A stretch of 64,000 nt of DNA from Chitinophaga sp. Ak27 (GTDB lineage Bacteria > Bacteroidota > Bacteroidia > Chitinophagales > Chitinophagaceae): assembly GCF_012726295.1 (NCBI RefSeq), contig NZ_JABAOB010000001.1, positions 1,736,001 through 1,800,000 on the forward strand, written 5' to 3'. Below are positions 43,694 through 51,872 of the stretch, piece after piece. Position 1 is the first letter of the stretch, and each line of letters starts with the position of its first letter. Both the position numbers and the translations under genes were made by a program. A model generated the notes under the pieces. The model worked only from the letters and a program-made list of their open reading frames with translations. It ran no database searches and was not told where the DNA came from.

Positions 43694-45057
43694 AAGTCAT
43701 TAATCCCGCCACCGGCGCCACCCTGAGAATATTGCGTGATGATACCCGCGACACCTTGCAGGACCTGTACATGCGCCTGAAGGTAACACAGCCCAAATGG
43801 GCTGGTACCAGCCTCGCAGAACGTATGAAGATCATCGCCCGATTCAGCCAGCTGCTGCAAACCCATATAGAAAGACTGGCAGGCATACTTACTTCAGAAA
43901 CGGGCAAACCCTTGCAGCAATCCAGGAATGAAATCAATGGCGCCCGCACCCGCATACAATGGATGCTGGACAATGCCGAAAAATTCCTGGCAGATGAATG
44001 GGTCACCAACTCGGATGCATTAAAAGAAAAAATTTCCTACGAGCCACTGGGAATCGTTTGCAATATCTCTGCCTGGAACTATCCTTACCTGGTAGGCGTG
44101 AATGTATTTATACCCGCTTTGCTGGCCGGCAATGCTGTATTGTATAAGCCGTCGGAATATGCCACCCTCACCGGTATGGAAATAGAAAGCCTGCTGGTGC
44201 AGGCCGGGCTCGACCCCAATCTTTTCATCGTGGCTACTGGTGGAAAAGAAACCGGCGAAGCACTGCTGAGCATGAAATTGGATGGCTACTTCTTTACCGG
44301 GTCTTACAAAACCGGGAAATATATCTACGAAAAAGTAGCAGGGAAAATGGTGCCCTGCCAACTGGAATTGGGAGGCAAAGACCCGTTATATGTGGCCGAC
44401 GACATTAAGGACGTCGCCGCTGTAGCCGCTGCTACCGCCGACGGTGCGTTTTATAACAATGGACAGAGTTGCTGTGCCGTAGAACGTATATACGTTCACG
44501 AAAAAATATACGACGAATATGTAAACGCATTTGTGGCCTCCGTCCGCTCCTGGAAGTTAGGGTTACCAACGGAAGAAGGGGTTTACTTCGGCGCCCTCAC
44601 CCGCCCCGATCAGCTAAAAGTATTGGAAGACCAAATCCTCGAAGCAAGAGCCAAAGGTGCTACCCTGTTGCTGGGCGGAAAACGTATTGAACACGAGGGC
44701 AACTTTTTTGAGCCTACTATCCTGTCGGATGTAAATAATAAAATGAAAGTGATGCAGGAAGAAAGCTTTGGCCCCATTATCGGTATCATGAAAGTGCATA
44801 GCGATGCGGAGGCCGTAGACCTCATGAATGATACAGACTATGGCCTTACCGCTGCGGTATACTCAGCCAGCCAGGAAAGGGCGGCACAAATCCTGTCGCA
44901 GGTCAACAGCGGTACCGGCTACTGGAACTGTTGCGACCGCGTAACAGCAGGCCTTCCCTGGGCCGGCAGGAAACATTCCGGTTTTGGCGCTACCCTTTCC
45001 CACCAGGGATTACGGGCATTTACCAAAACAAAATCATGGCAGATGAAAAGTGAATAA
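43690..45057 (+). CDS. NAD(P)-dependent aldehyde dehydrogenase
   Basis: A 455-residue aldehyde dehydrogenase. ISAWNYPYLVGVNVFIPALLAGN binds the cofactor, LELGGKDP carries the general base Glu226, and FYNNGQSCCAVERIYV the catalytic Cys261. YWNCCDRVTAGLPWAGRKHSGFG is the C-terminal segment. In this operon it should oxidise the gamma-glutamyl aldehyde to the acid (gamma-glutamyl-glycine if the substrate is ethanolamine). It is the last of five closely packed genes; the next gene starts 49 bases on. Confidence 0.93.
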   Translation: MKVINPATGATLRILRDDTRDTLQDLYMRLKVTQPKWAGTSLAERMKIIARFSQLLQTHIERLAGILTSETGKPLQQSRNEINGARTRIQWMLDNAEKFLADEWVTNSDALKEKISYEPLGIVCNISAWNYPYLVGVNVFIPALLAGNAVLYKPSEYATLTGMEIESLLVQAGLDPNLFIVATGGKETGEALLSMKLDGYFFTGSYKTGKYIYEKVAGKMVPCQLELGGKDPLYVADDIKDVAAVAAATADGAFYNNGQSCCAVERIYVHEKIYDEYVNAFVASVRSWKLGLPTEEGVYFGALTRPDQLKVLEDQILEARAKGATLLLGGKRIEHEGNFFEPTILSDVNNKMKVMQEESFGPIIGIMKVHSDAEAVDLMNDTDYGLTAAVYSASQERAAQILSQVNSGTGYWNCCDRVTAGLPWAGRKHSGFGATLSHQGLRAFTKTKSWQMKSE

Positions 45058-45106
45058 AGTAGTGTTGAAGAAAAAGACGTATGTTGCCGTCCATTGTAGT
45101 TAACTG

Positions 45107-46411
45107 ATGAAGAACCGTATATTTTGCATCGTACTGTTGCTATTCCTGGGCCTGGCAGCCCATACCAACGCACAGGCCGATAAATGGACCGGCACCTGGC
45201 GTATGGAATATAAGCCCTGGCCGGGCCGCCCTCCGCTTGTGATAGCACTCCAGGTAGGACTGCCCGGCCAGCAAACGCTGTATCCCGCGTTACTAAAACT
45301 GGATTATGGCAATACCTTTCACGGCGTTTATGAATTGCTGCTGGCCACCAAAAGCGCTACCCAACTGGGCATTGGCCGGTTTAAATATCCTGTTAGTGAA
45401 ACGCCGTTCCGCCTCGGCCCCTGGATGCTGTATCTGAATGGCACCTTCAACTATAGTAAGCCTGATAACGGTCCCGCCTATATGCAGCTCAGCCGGATGT
45501 GGATCAAGGATTTCGGCCTTTTCATGAAAGGACTGGATGACGATGATGAAATATACACCAGTACCAAGGTTACGCTCAGAGGCTTACTATACCAGGACAG
45601 CATACGGCTGAAAAAGATCAATGCACAACCCTGGACAGGCCCGCATACCAACAGGATCATTCATCCCGAAGAAGACAGCATTTACTTTGGCATTTACGAC
45701 AAGGTGATTACTTCCGACAGCGTCGTTCAATTATCCATCAAAGACGATGACCAGCTCGACAAAGATACCGTTACCCTCGTACATAACGGCCGCGTATTGC
45801 TACATCGTATGGAGATGAACGATCAAACCCGTGAACAACGCATCCACCTGGACACTGGCATGAACATCCTCACCTTTTTTGCCGACAACTATGGAGGCCT
45901 CCCTCCCAATACCGGCAATATGCGGATCACCACCGAAGGAAAAACACATGTTTTTGACTTTGCACACCGTGCCAATTGGTATGCCACCTACCTGGTAGCG
46001 CAATTTTATAGAAAGCCCGCCGTGCCCATAAGCGCTATCAAAGCGCTTCCCCCACCAACAACAACCCGGAAAAATGAATCACTTACCAGTTTTACTGTAC
46101 ATCAGGCAGATATTATACTGGAATTATGGGATGCCCAACAGGAAGATGGAGACAGCATTTCCTTGCGACTGAATGATAACTGGATAGCCACCGGGCTGCC
46201 GGTAAAGAAAGCGGTACAGCAAATAAAAATATCGCTGCAACCCGGCGAAAATGCGCTGCTGTTTATGGCCGATAACCTCGGCAGCATTCCGCCTAATACG
46301 GCGGCACTCCGCATCCGGTTTGGGACACAGGCTAAAACACTGGAACTGAAAACAGATTTCCAACGCAATAACCTGGTAAAGATCGTATACGATCCTCCCG
46401 TCCAACCGTGA
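45107..46411 (+). CDS. Secreted protein with two repeated beta-sandwich-like domains
   Basis: A 434-residue exported protein (signal peptide to HTNAQA); no known family recognised. The first half begins DKWTGTWRMEYKPW. The second half has two similar units of about 85 residues: one around VVQLSIKDDDQLDKDTVTLV with MNILTFFADNYGGLPPNTGN, the other around DIILELWDAQQEDGDSISLR with ENALLFMADNLGSIPPNTAA. The repeated pattern (acidic turn, xDNxGxxPPNT) suggests an internal duplication of a beta-sandwich fold, possibly calcium-binding. It could be read through from the amine operon, but a link in function is not evident. Confidence 0.8.
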   Translation: MKNRIFCIVLLLFLGLAAHTNAQADKWTGTWRMEYKPWPGRPPLVIALQVGLPGQQTLYPALLKLDYGNTFHGVYELLLATKSATQLGIGRFKYPVSETPFRLGPWMLYLNGTFNYSKPDNGPAYMQLSRMWIKDFGLFMKGLDDDDEIYTSTKVTLRGLLYQDSIRLKKINAQPWTGPHTNRIIHPEEDSIYFGIYDKVITSDSVVQLSIKDDDQLDKDTVTLVHNGRVLLHRMEMNDQTREQRIHLDTGMNILTFFADNYGGLPPNTGNMRITTEGKTHVFDFAHRANWYATYLVAQFYRKPAVPISAIKALPPPTTTRKNESLTSFTVHQADIILELWDAQQEDGDSISLRLNDNWIATGLPVKKAVQQIKISLQPGENALLFMADNLGSIPPNTAALRIRFGTQAKTLELKTDFQRNNLVKIVYDPPVQP

Positions 46412-46413
46412 GT

Positions 46414-46854
46414 TTACTGCTTGCTCCTGAGCGCATCCACACTCCATTTATACCCGGAGAGTGAGGATAACAAAAAGCTGGCAGCACTGGCAGTAAATAC
46501 GGAGTAATTCAATGGAGATTGAATACCAAAAGCTACGGCCATGGACAATCCAAATAATAACAACAGGATGCCGCTACCCAGGGCGGCCAGGCGCGTCCAT
46601 AGCCCAATAACCAATAGCAATCCAAAGCCAATTTCTCCGGCAGTAGCTACCGCAGCAAAAAACTCGGCCATCTTATATGGCAAGAAGGACATCAATTGAT
46701 AGGCATAGGTCATGAAATGCTGCCAGTCGCCCCAGCTGACACGGGCGCCTCCGGGAGGGCCCCAAACACCCAGGCGATCCAGTCCGGCACAGAGATAGCT
46801 GGCGCCCAGCGCCCATCTTAAATATAATTGCAGCAATGGCTGTTGATGTTTCAT
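46414..46854 (-). CDS. DoxX-family membrane protein
   Basis: A 146-residue protein with four membrane segments: YLRWALGASYLCAGLDRLG, then YKMAEFFAAVATAGEIGFGL, LLVIGLWTRLAALGSGILLL and FTASAASFLLSSL. The order and the GxxxxLGLWTR-like loop match the DoxX group, whose members are linked to redox stress or thiosulfate/quinone chemistry; the precise role here is unknown. Stops of this and the previous gene are two bases apart, with no terminator between them. Confidence 0.88.
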   Translation of the reverse strand: MKHQQPLLQLYLRWALGASYLCAGLDRLGVWGPPGGARVSWGDWQHFMTYAYQLMSFLPYKMAEFFAAVATAGEIGFGLLLVIGLWTRLAALGSGILLLLFGLSMAVAFGIQSPLNYSVFTASAASFLLSSLSGYKWSVDALRSKQ

Positions 46855-46941
46855 CGATCATTCATTTACCCGGTAAAAGTACGTTACACAAACCAGGTGG
46901 CAGTAGTCCAGTTAGCCGATAACAGGTAGTCCAACCGGAAT

Positions 46942-46980
46942 AAAAAAAACGTTGCCGGCCGCTAATAGCAACCGGCAACG
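46942..46980 (-). terminator. Rho-independent terminator of asnA
   Basis: Read on the minus strand, CGTTGCCGG pairs with CCGGCAACG (46972-46980 and 46950-46958) around a 13-base loop and is followed by eight T (46942-46949). It lies 21 bases after the asnA stop. Confidence 0.85.
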
Positions 46981-47001
46981 GTTATAATAAGATATTGCTT
47001 A

Positions 47002-47988
47002 TTATGCGTCGGGCCAGATGCCTGACTGTACTTCTGAAATTTTCTTTTTCTGCAGCAGGAACATACACAACCTGGATTGCCCGATTCCACCGCCAATACT
47101 GAGCGGATACACGTTATTGAGCACATTGCTGTGGAACTGCAAACCGCTTCTCTGCTCGCAACCTAGTAATGCAAGTTGACTGCTCAGCGACGCGGCATTT
47201 ACCCGTATCCCCATGGAAGATATTTCCAGTGCCCTATCGAGTGCCGGGTTCCACAAAATCAGATCGCCGTTCAAGCCTTGGTAGCCATCTTCGTTGTCGG
47301 ACGACCAGTCGTCATAGTCCGGGGCACGGTCGTCATGTACGGCATTGTTAGAAAGCTTTCCACCAATACCCATAATAAACACAGCGCCATGAAGTTTGGC
47401 GATCCGGTTTTCGCGTTCTTTGCAGTCCAGGTCGGGATACAGCTGTAGCAGCTCTTCGCTGTGTATAAAATATACAGATTCCGGTAAGTCTAACACCCGT
47501 ACATGCCTTTCTTCCAGCATTTTATTAGTATCCAGGATGGCCAGGTAAATTTTCTTCACCGTTTCTTTCAGATAAGCGATGTTCCGGTGTTCATCCAGGA
47601 TACATTTTTCCCAATCCCACTGGTCTACATAAAAGCTATGTATATCTGATACCACCTCATCGGGCCGGATAGCTCTCATATCAGTCACAATGCCGGTTTC
47701 CGGCTCCATGTTCAGTTCGTGTAAGCGCATTCTCTTCCACTTGGCGAGTGACTGAACAATTTCTACCTGGTAGGGAATATTTTTCAGGTTAAAGCGGATG
47801 GGTTGTTCTACTCCATTTAAGTCATCATTAAACCCGGTGCCGGATTTCACAAATAGCGGCGCGGATACTTTGGTTAAGGAGAGCTGTTTACATAACTGTG
47901 TGGAAAAATAATCCTTTATCAGGGAAACGCCTTTTTCCCCGTAAAGCAGTTCTTCTTTAGATACTTCAGCTGGCTTTGTCATCTGCAT
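47002..47988 (-). CDS. asnA: Aspartate-ammonia ligase
   Basis: ATP-dependent asparagine synthesis from aspartate and ammonia. The 328-residue product is the size of E. coli AsnA. Family segments include VSAPLFVKSGTGFNDDLNG, VEIVQSLAKWKRMRL, FYVDQWDWEK, FIMGIGGKLSNN-type text and SIGGGIGQSRLCMFLL near the C-terminus, which together form the class II synthetase-like active site. The ATG at 47988 gives the standard N-terminus; MTKPAEV two codons later is also possible. The gene is monocistronic, with a terminator downstream and a long AT-rich leader region upstream. Confidence 0.95.
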   Translation of the reverse strand: MQMTKPAEVSKEELLYGEKGVSLIKDYFSTQLCKQLSLTKVSAPLFVKSGTGFNDDLNGVEQPIRFNLKNIPYQVEIVQSLAKWKRMRLHELNMEPETGIVTDMRAIRPDEVVSDIHSFYVDQWDWEKCILDEHRNIAYLKETVKKIYLAILDTNKMLEERHVRVLDLPESVYFIHSEELLQLYPDLDCKERENRIAKLHGAVFIMGIGGKLSNNAVHDDRAPDYDDWSSDNEDGYQGLNGDLILWNPALDRALEISSMGIRVNAASLSSQLALLGCEQRSGLQFHSNVLNNVYPLSIGGGIGQSRLCMFLLQKKKISEVQSGIWPDA

Positions 47989-48374
47989 GATGCAATAACT
48001 TTTTAAATTTTGATAAAAATGAAGAATGATTGTTTTGGCGATATATATAATCACTAAAATAGTCCTTTAACTGCATAAATTTCAACAAAAGAACGAAATT
48101 ATTAAACATTTTTCATCATAACCGAAAATTTTACAGAAAAAAGGGGCAAAAACCGAATTTTATTCGATAAATAGGAAAAATAATTGCGGAAAATCATAAA
48201 AAATGGGAATACAATTCCATTTTTATTCATTTTATTTATTGATTTAAGGTATTTATTATCATGGGAAGAAAGATGGCATAAACGCACAACAATTTTTAAA
48301 AAATCTATTTTCCCCTCTTGACTCTTACCTTACGTCATACCCTATATTTGTTCCGAAAGGTATAAATCCAAACG
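47989..48374. other. AT-rich divergent region asnA / MerR
   Basis: 386 bases, markedly AT-rich, with no convincing gene. A hairpin around 48203-48230 has AAAAATGG and CCATTTTT arms with internal GAAT/ATTC pairing. On the minus strand TTG, 21 bases, then TATTTTAG (48054-48061) is a weak asnA promoter candidate. The MerR promoter is at the right edge. Confidence 0.45.
48318..48350 (+). promoter_or_regulatory. Bacteroidota-type promoter of the MerR gene
   Basis: TTG at 48318-48320 is followed by 22 bases and TATATTTG (48343-48350), an exact TAnnTTTG match, 24 bases before the ATG. The long spacer is typical of MerR-type promoters, which the activator shortens by twisting the DNA; here it may mean autoregulation. 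Confidence 0.55.
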
Positions 48375-49139
48375 ATGGACAACTATTCTGTAAAAAAGTT
48401 ATCTCGGCTGGCAGGTGTCAGCGTGCGCACCTTACACCTGTACGATAAGATGGACTTATTAAAACCTTCTGTCCGTACCGTGGCCGGGTACCGGCTTTAT
48501 GGCGAACAAGAATTGCTGCGGCTGCAACAGATTCTCTTTTATCGGGAACTTGATTTTCCGCTTAAAGAGATAGGTGCTCTCCTGGATGATCCTACATTTG
48601 ATCTTTTGCAGGCCCTGGAAGGACATAAAACAGCGCTGTTAGCCCGGAAGGAAAGAATAAATACATTGATTGGTACCATAGAAAAAACATTGGTAACACT
48701 TAAAAACCAAACTATGTTACAGGCAGAAGATTTATACGAAGGTATACCAAGAGAAAAAGTGGTAGCCTATAGAACCGCAGCCATTTCCCAATGGGGCAAT
48801 GAAACTGTTTCAGCCGTGGAAAGTACGCTACGCGAACTGGGTAAAGACGAAATGGAGAAAATGCAAACGACTCTCCATGATATCTCCACCCGGCTTACGA
48901 CCCTGATGTCGAAAGATCCGGGGAATCAGGAAGTACAACAATGTATTGCACTCCGTTACCAGATTATCACCCGCCTTACTGGCGGCAAAATAGAAACCGG
49001 CAAGTTGGAATACTTCAGAAAGCTCGGTGAACTATATGCCGAAAATAATCCAGGTATGCCAGCCGATGGTCTCCCAAACAGACAATTGGCACAGTTCATA
49101 CAAAATGCTACCCACCATTATCTGAAAACAAAACAATAA
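48375..49139 (+). CDS. MerR-family regulator with TipAS ligand domain
   Basis: A 254-residue regulator. The N-terminal MerR domain (4-72) reads VKKLSRLAGVSVRTLHLYDK, then TVAGYRLYGEQELLRLQQIL; a coiled-coil linker follows (about 75-120). The last 110 residues resemble the TipAS antibiotic-binding globin-like domain (YRTAAISQWGNETVSAVES, then DPGNQEVQQCIALRYQIITR). TipA-type regulators bind peptide antibiotics and activate efflux genes. No efflux gene is adjacent. A terminator follows directly. Confidence 0.9.
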   Translation: MDNYSVKKLSRLAGVSVRTLHLYDKMDLLKPSVRTVAGYRLYGEQELLRLQQILFYRELDFPLKEIGALLDDPTFDLLQALEGHKTALLARKERINTLIGTIEKTLVTLKNQTMLQAEDLYEGIPREKVVAYRTAAISQWGNETVSAVESTLRELGKDEMEKMQTTLHDISTRLTTLMSKDPGNQEVQQCIALRYQIITRLTGGKIETGKLEYFRKLGELYAENNPGMPADGLPNRQLAQFIQNATHHYLKTKQ

Positions 49140-49150
49140 TAAATTCACCG

Positions 49151-49180
49151 GACCGGCATTTGCGCCGGTCCATCCTTTTT
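49151..49180 (+). terminator. Terminator after the MerR gene
   Basis: GGACCGGC (49151-49158) and GCCGGTCC (49165-49172) form an 8-base stem with a 6-base loop, followed by ATCCTTTTT. Confidence 0.8.
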
Positions 49181-49280
49181 GCCACTAACGCCAAAGCCAC
49201 TATATTTGATCCTTGAAAAATCATATTGCTAACCCCCATCCGGTATTAACACAGGTACCGTCGATGGAAAACATTCATCC

Positions 49281-49871
49281 ATGAATAATAAAATAAAACT
49301 ACTCAGCCTCGCACTAAGCCTCTGGAGTACTACCGCAGCTTCACAATCCAAAGTAAACGACTACCTCCACATCCCAGGCCCTATTCAGTTGAACAACACC
49401 AGCTACAACCTGGCATGGACCTCCCACCCCAACAACAACTACTACAAGCAGGAATACCTGGCGACCGGCGACAACCTGGAAAAATTTAAGTCGCTCGTTA
49501 CGGTGGATTTCCTCCAGGGGAATTTCCAGCCCCGGGATCTGGCTGGTCAGAAAGTGGAAGAATTGAAGAAATTGAAAACCACCAACCCAATGGTTAATTA
49601 CAACGTTTACGAAAAAAACCAGGAATACATCCTCGACTTCCTTATCAGTCAGGCCTCCGCAGATGGGAAAGATATTGCCATTATAGAAAGAAATGTATAC
49701 CGCTATCATGCTGTTGATAACAACGGCGTTAAGGGCCTGTTACTCTTCGCCGCCAGCCAGCGGGCATATGGGCCAGCAATAACTGCCTTTCTGAAAAAAT
49801 TACCGGCAGAAAAAAGTAAGTTGGTAGACGCCGTGGCAGCGTATAAATTACCGGAAGTGAGTATTAAATAA
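49281..49871 (+). CDS. Secreted protein of unknown function
   Basis: A 196-residue exported protein; the signal peptide ends at TTAASQS. The mature part is lysine- and asparagine-rich, with NLAWTSHPNNNYYKQEYLA, LVTVDFLQG and an IERNVYRYHAV strand. I do not recognise a family. It is preceded by a terminator and followed 73 bases later by the hopJ-like gene, so the two might be co-transcribed. Confidence 0.75.
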   Translation: MNNKIKLLSLALSLWSTTAASQSKVNDYLHIPGPIQLNNTSYNLAWTSHPNNNYYKQEYLATGDNLEKFKSLVTVDFLQGNFQPRDLAGQKVEELKKLKTTNPMVNYNVYEKNQEYILDFLISQASADGKDIAIIERNVYRYHAVDNNGVKGLLLFAASQRAYGPAITAFLKKLPAEKSKLVDAVAAYKLPEVSIK

Positions 49872-49944
49872 ACCCTTTGAAGAAAATTTCTATTTTTGCT
49901 ACCTTAAAAAAGGACTGCCGCTCCCCTTAAATATTACATACTAC

Positions 49945-50286
49945 ATGAAAGAAGCACTGACTACTTTACTTAAGCATTTAAAAGACAACACCACCACCTT
50001 CAAAGAGGTGATTGAATTTATAGAAACATATTACCGGCATCAACCCACTGCGTTTAAAAACGGCGACACCTATAATGAAGCCACGCAAAACCAGGGCAGC
50101 GCCAAAGTATTTGCATTTGCGAAGCTGCAGCAGTTAAGTAAAGAAGACACGCTTTATTTATTTGCGGAGCATTATCAATCGGTGTTACAGCATCCGGAGG
50201 GAACAGATCACCAGAATATCCGGCAGTTTATGACGCATGGTTGGGATGGGGTTGTGTTGGAAGGAACAGCGTTACTGGCAAAGTAA
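49945..50286 (+). CDS. HopJ-family protein
   Basis: A 113-residue soluble protein that matches the HopJ type III effector family: FKEVIEFIETYYRHQPTAFK, then NEATQNQGSAKVFAFAKLQ and NIRQFMTHGWDGVVLEG. The family name comes from a Pseudomonas effector, but homologues are common in bacteria without type III secretion, and no secretion genes are seen here; a housekeeping role is more likely. It ends at a strong bidirectional hairpin. Confidence 0.88.
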   Translation: MKEALTTLLKHLKDNTTTFKEVIEFIETYYRHQPTAFKNGDTYNEATQNQGSAKVFAFAKLQQLSKEDTLYLFAEHYQSVLQHPEGTDHQNIRQFMTHGWDGVVLEGTALLAK

Positions 50287-50296
50287 ATTAAAAAGT

Positions 50297-50330
50297 AAAG
50301 GGCCGGCAGATTTGTATCTGCTGGCCCTTT
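50297..50330. terminator. Bidirectional terminator hopJ / TlpA-like gene
   Basis: A 15-base stem with one G-T pair: AAAGGGCCGGCAGAT and ATCTGCTGGCCCTTT around TTGT. A T-rich tract follows on the minus strand (CTTTTTAATT). Unlike R1-R4 it has no heptads and no shared core. Confidence 0.85.
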
Positions 50331-50334
50331 AAAA

Positions 50335-51861
50335 TTATTTCCGTTTCAATACCGATCCAATCATCAATTCCAGCGTCCGTTCGTTACTTCCATCTATCCG
50401 GAAATCGGTAAACACCAGCTGCCCATTTTGATCGATGAGGAAGTTGGTAGGCTCTCCGCGCACTTTGTATACCTTGGCGGCCCAATCGCCGTCGGCGCGC
50501 AGCGGGGTAAAGGAATAGCCCGTTCCTTTCATAAATGGCACTACATATTCGTCCTGGTCGGGCGATACATTAATTCCCACATAGGCTACGTCCTGTCCTT
50601 TAAATTTGTCCATTACACTTTGAAAATGAGGAAACTCGCCGCGGCAGGGACCACAGCCCGGAAACCAGAAAGTCAACAGTACTACTTTCCCCTTATAATC
50701 TTCCAGGGAGGCAGTTCCGGAAGAAGTATACAGGCCGAGTTTGAAAGGAGGCGCAGGTTTGATGGTCTGTTGCCTTATCTGCCATATATCATTTTCTATC
50801 TGCTGATGGTCCTTTCCCTGGGCCTTTCCATACACTTCCAGCCCTTTCCATAAATCGTCTGTTGGTTCCTTAGCGTAAATAGTGGCCAGTCTATTATATG
50901 CTTCGAGGGTATTGCCCATACCGTGGGCTGCCTGGGCTTTCAATTGAGCAATAAAGGTGGTCAGTCTTGAATAGCGGGGCAGTTTTATGCCGGCCAGCAT
51001 ATCAGCGGCTTCTTTAAATTGCCGCTGTTCCATCAGGGTATTGATTGTCACAATCTTTCCTGCCAGGGTATCCTTTGCCCCCCAGCCTTCCTGGCTCTTC
51101 AGGGCTCCCGCCAATGCTAGCGCCTTGACAGGATTAGTTTTCAGGTAGATGCTAAATAAATCATCCATGCCTCCCGACGACCAGCTAAACTTTGCCGGCG
51201 GATAGGCCGCGCGCATCTGTTCATACACCGTAATTTTTTCTGCTGTATCCCGGCTCCGGGCGCCCAGCCAGTATAACCCCTGCGCTCCACGCTCGCTTTG
51301 CGGAAATTTTTTGGCCAGGTCATACAACATGGTCCGCCATTTCTTTCCGTCAACATGCTCAAAGTCCATGGCATAATAAAAAGCGTAGCCCGGTTCTGAA
51401 GGATCGGCGGCAGCAGCTTTGCCCATATATTCTCTTGCTCCGTCCTGGTTTCCCCAGCGGTCTGCATCAATAGACAGGTCCCTCCAGGCCGGCGCCAGGC
51501 GCGGATTCAATGCTACCGCTTTTAACAGGTACGGTCTGGCCTTCGGACTTTCTACATCCGCAAAAGCTTCGCCCAGCGCAAAGGGCACAATCGCTGATTT
51601 GGGAAATTGTTTTGCCCATTGCTCATACTGCCCCTTCAGCAGCGACACCACAGAATCGCCATTGCGGAAAGACGCGTTGGGAATACTTTTACGGAATGCC
51701 GCTATAAACTGGTGATGCGCTCCCAGGCTATCAGGGTACTTCCCTATCACCGCTTTTAACTCTCTGATACTTGCATTGCTTTCCTGCGCCAGCACAGGTA
51801 TTACCGGGAGCCCTGCCAACAGCAGGGCAATACCGGTATGGATGATTTTCTTACGAGTCAT
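50335..51861 (-). CDS. Exported TPR protein with C-terminal TlpA-like thioredoxin domain
   Basis: A 508-residue exported protein (signal peptide to IPVLAQ). The first roughly 360 residues are helical repeats of TPR type (for instance FPKSAIVPFALGEAFAD, LNPRLAPAWRDLSIDADRWG). The last 140 form a thioredoxin fold: KVVLLTFWFPGCGPCRGEFP with the CGPC redox pair, then VAYVGINVSPDQDEYVV and GEPTNFLIDQNGQLV with the cis-proline region. Such TlpA/ResA-like genes often follow SusCD pairs in this phylum. It starts 11 bases after the SusD stop and probably forms the last gene of that operon. Its substrate is unknown. Confidence 0.9.
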   Translation of the reverse strand: MTRKKIIHTGIALLLAGLPVIPVLAQESNASIRELKAVIGKYPDSLGAHHQFIAAFRKSIPNASFRNGDSVVSLLKGQYEQWAKQFPKSAIVPFALGEAFADVESPKARPYLLKAVALNPRLAPAWRDLSIDADRWGNQDGAREYMGKAAAADPSEPGYAFYYAMDFEHVDGKKWRTMLYDLAKKFPQSERGAQGLYWLGARSRDTAEKITVYEQMRAAYPPAKFSWSSGGMDDLFSIYLKTNPVKALALAGALKSQEGWGAKDTLAGKIVTINTLMEQRQFKEAADMLAGIKLPRYSRLTTFIAQLKAQAAHGMGNTLEAYNRLATIYAKEPTDDLWKGLEVYGKAQGKDHQQIENDIWQIRQQTIKPAPPFKLGLYTSSGTASLEDYKGKVVLLTFWFPGCGPCRGEFPHFQSVMDKFKGQDVAYVGINVSPDQDEYVVPFMKGTGYSFTPLRADGDWAAKVYKVRGEPTNFLIDQNGQLVFTDFRIDGSNERTLELMIGSVLKRK

Positions 51862-51872
51862 ATGGTTGGTTT

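Noticed and set aside
39156..45057. Putrescine (Puu) pathway as the function of the amine operon
   Set aside because: The Puu route needs an FAD amine oxidase (PuuB); the operon has an iron alcohol dehydrogenase instead, which fits an amino alcohol better. Not fully excluded.
46900..46945. Short direct repeat (GTAGTCCA twice) upstream of DoxX
   Set aside because: Only two imperfect short copies; could be chance and has no clear relation to a promoter.
48102..48287. 61-codon minus-strand frame upstream of asnA
   Set aside because: Lies in AT-rich DNA and consists of Phe/Lys/Asn-rich text expected from base composition; no conserved motif.
49945..50286. HopJ as a secreted virulence effector
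   Set aside because: No type III secretion genes are nearby and the family is widespread in non-pathogens; the name reflects one Pseudomonas member.
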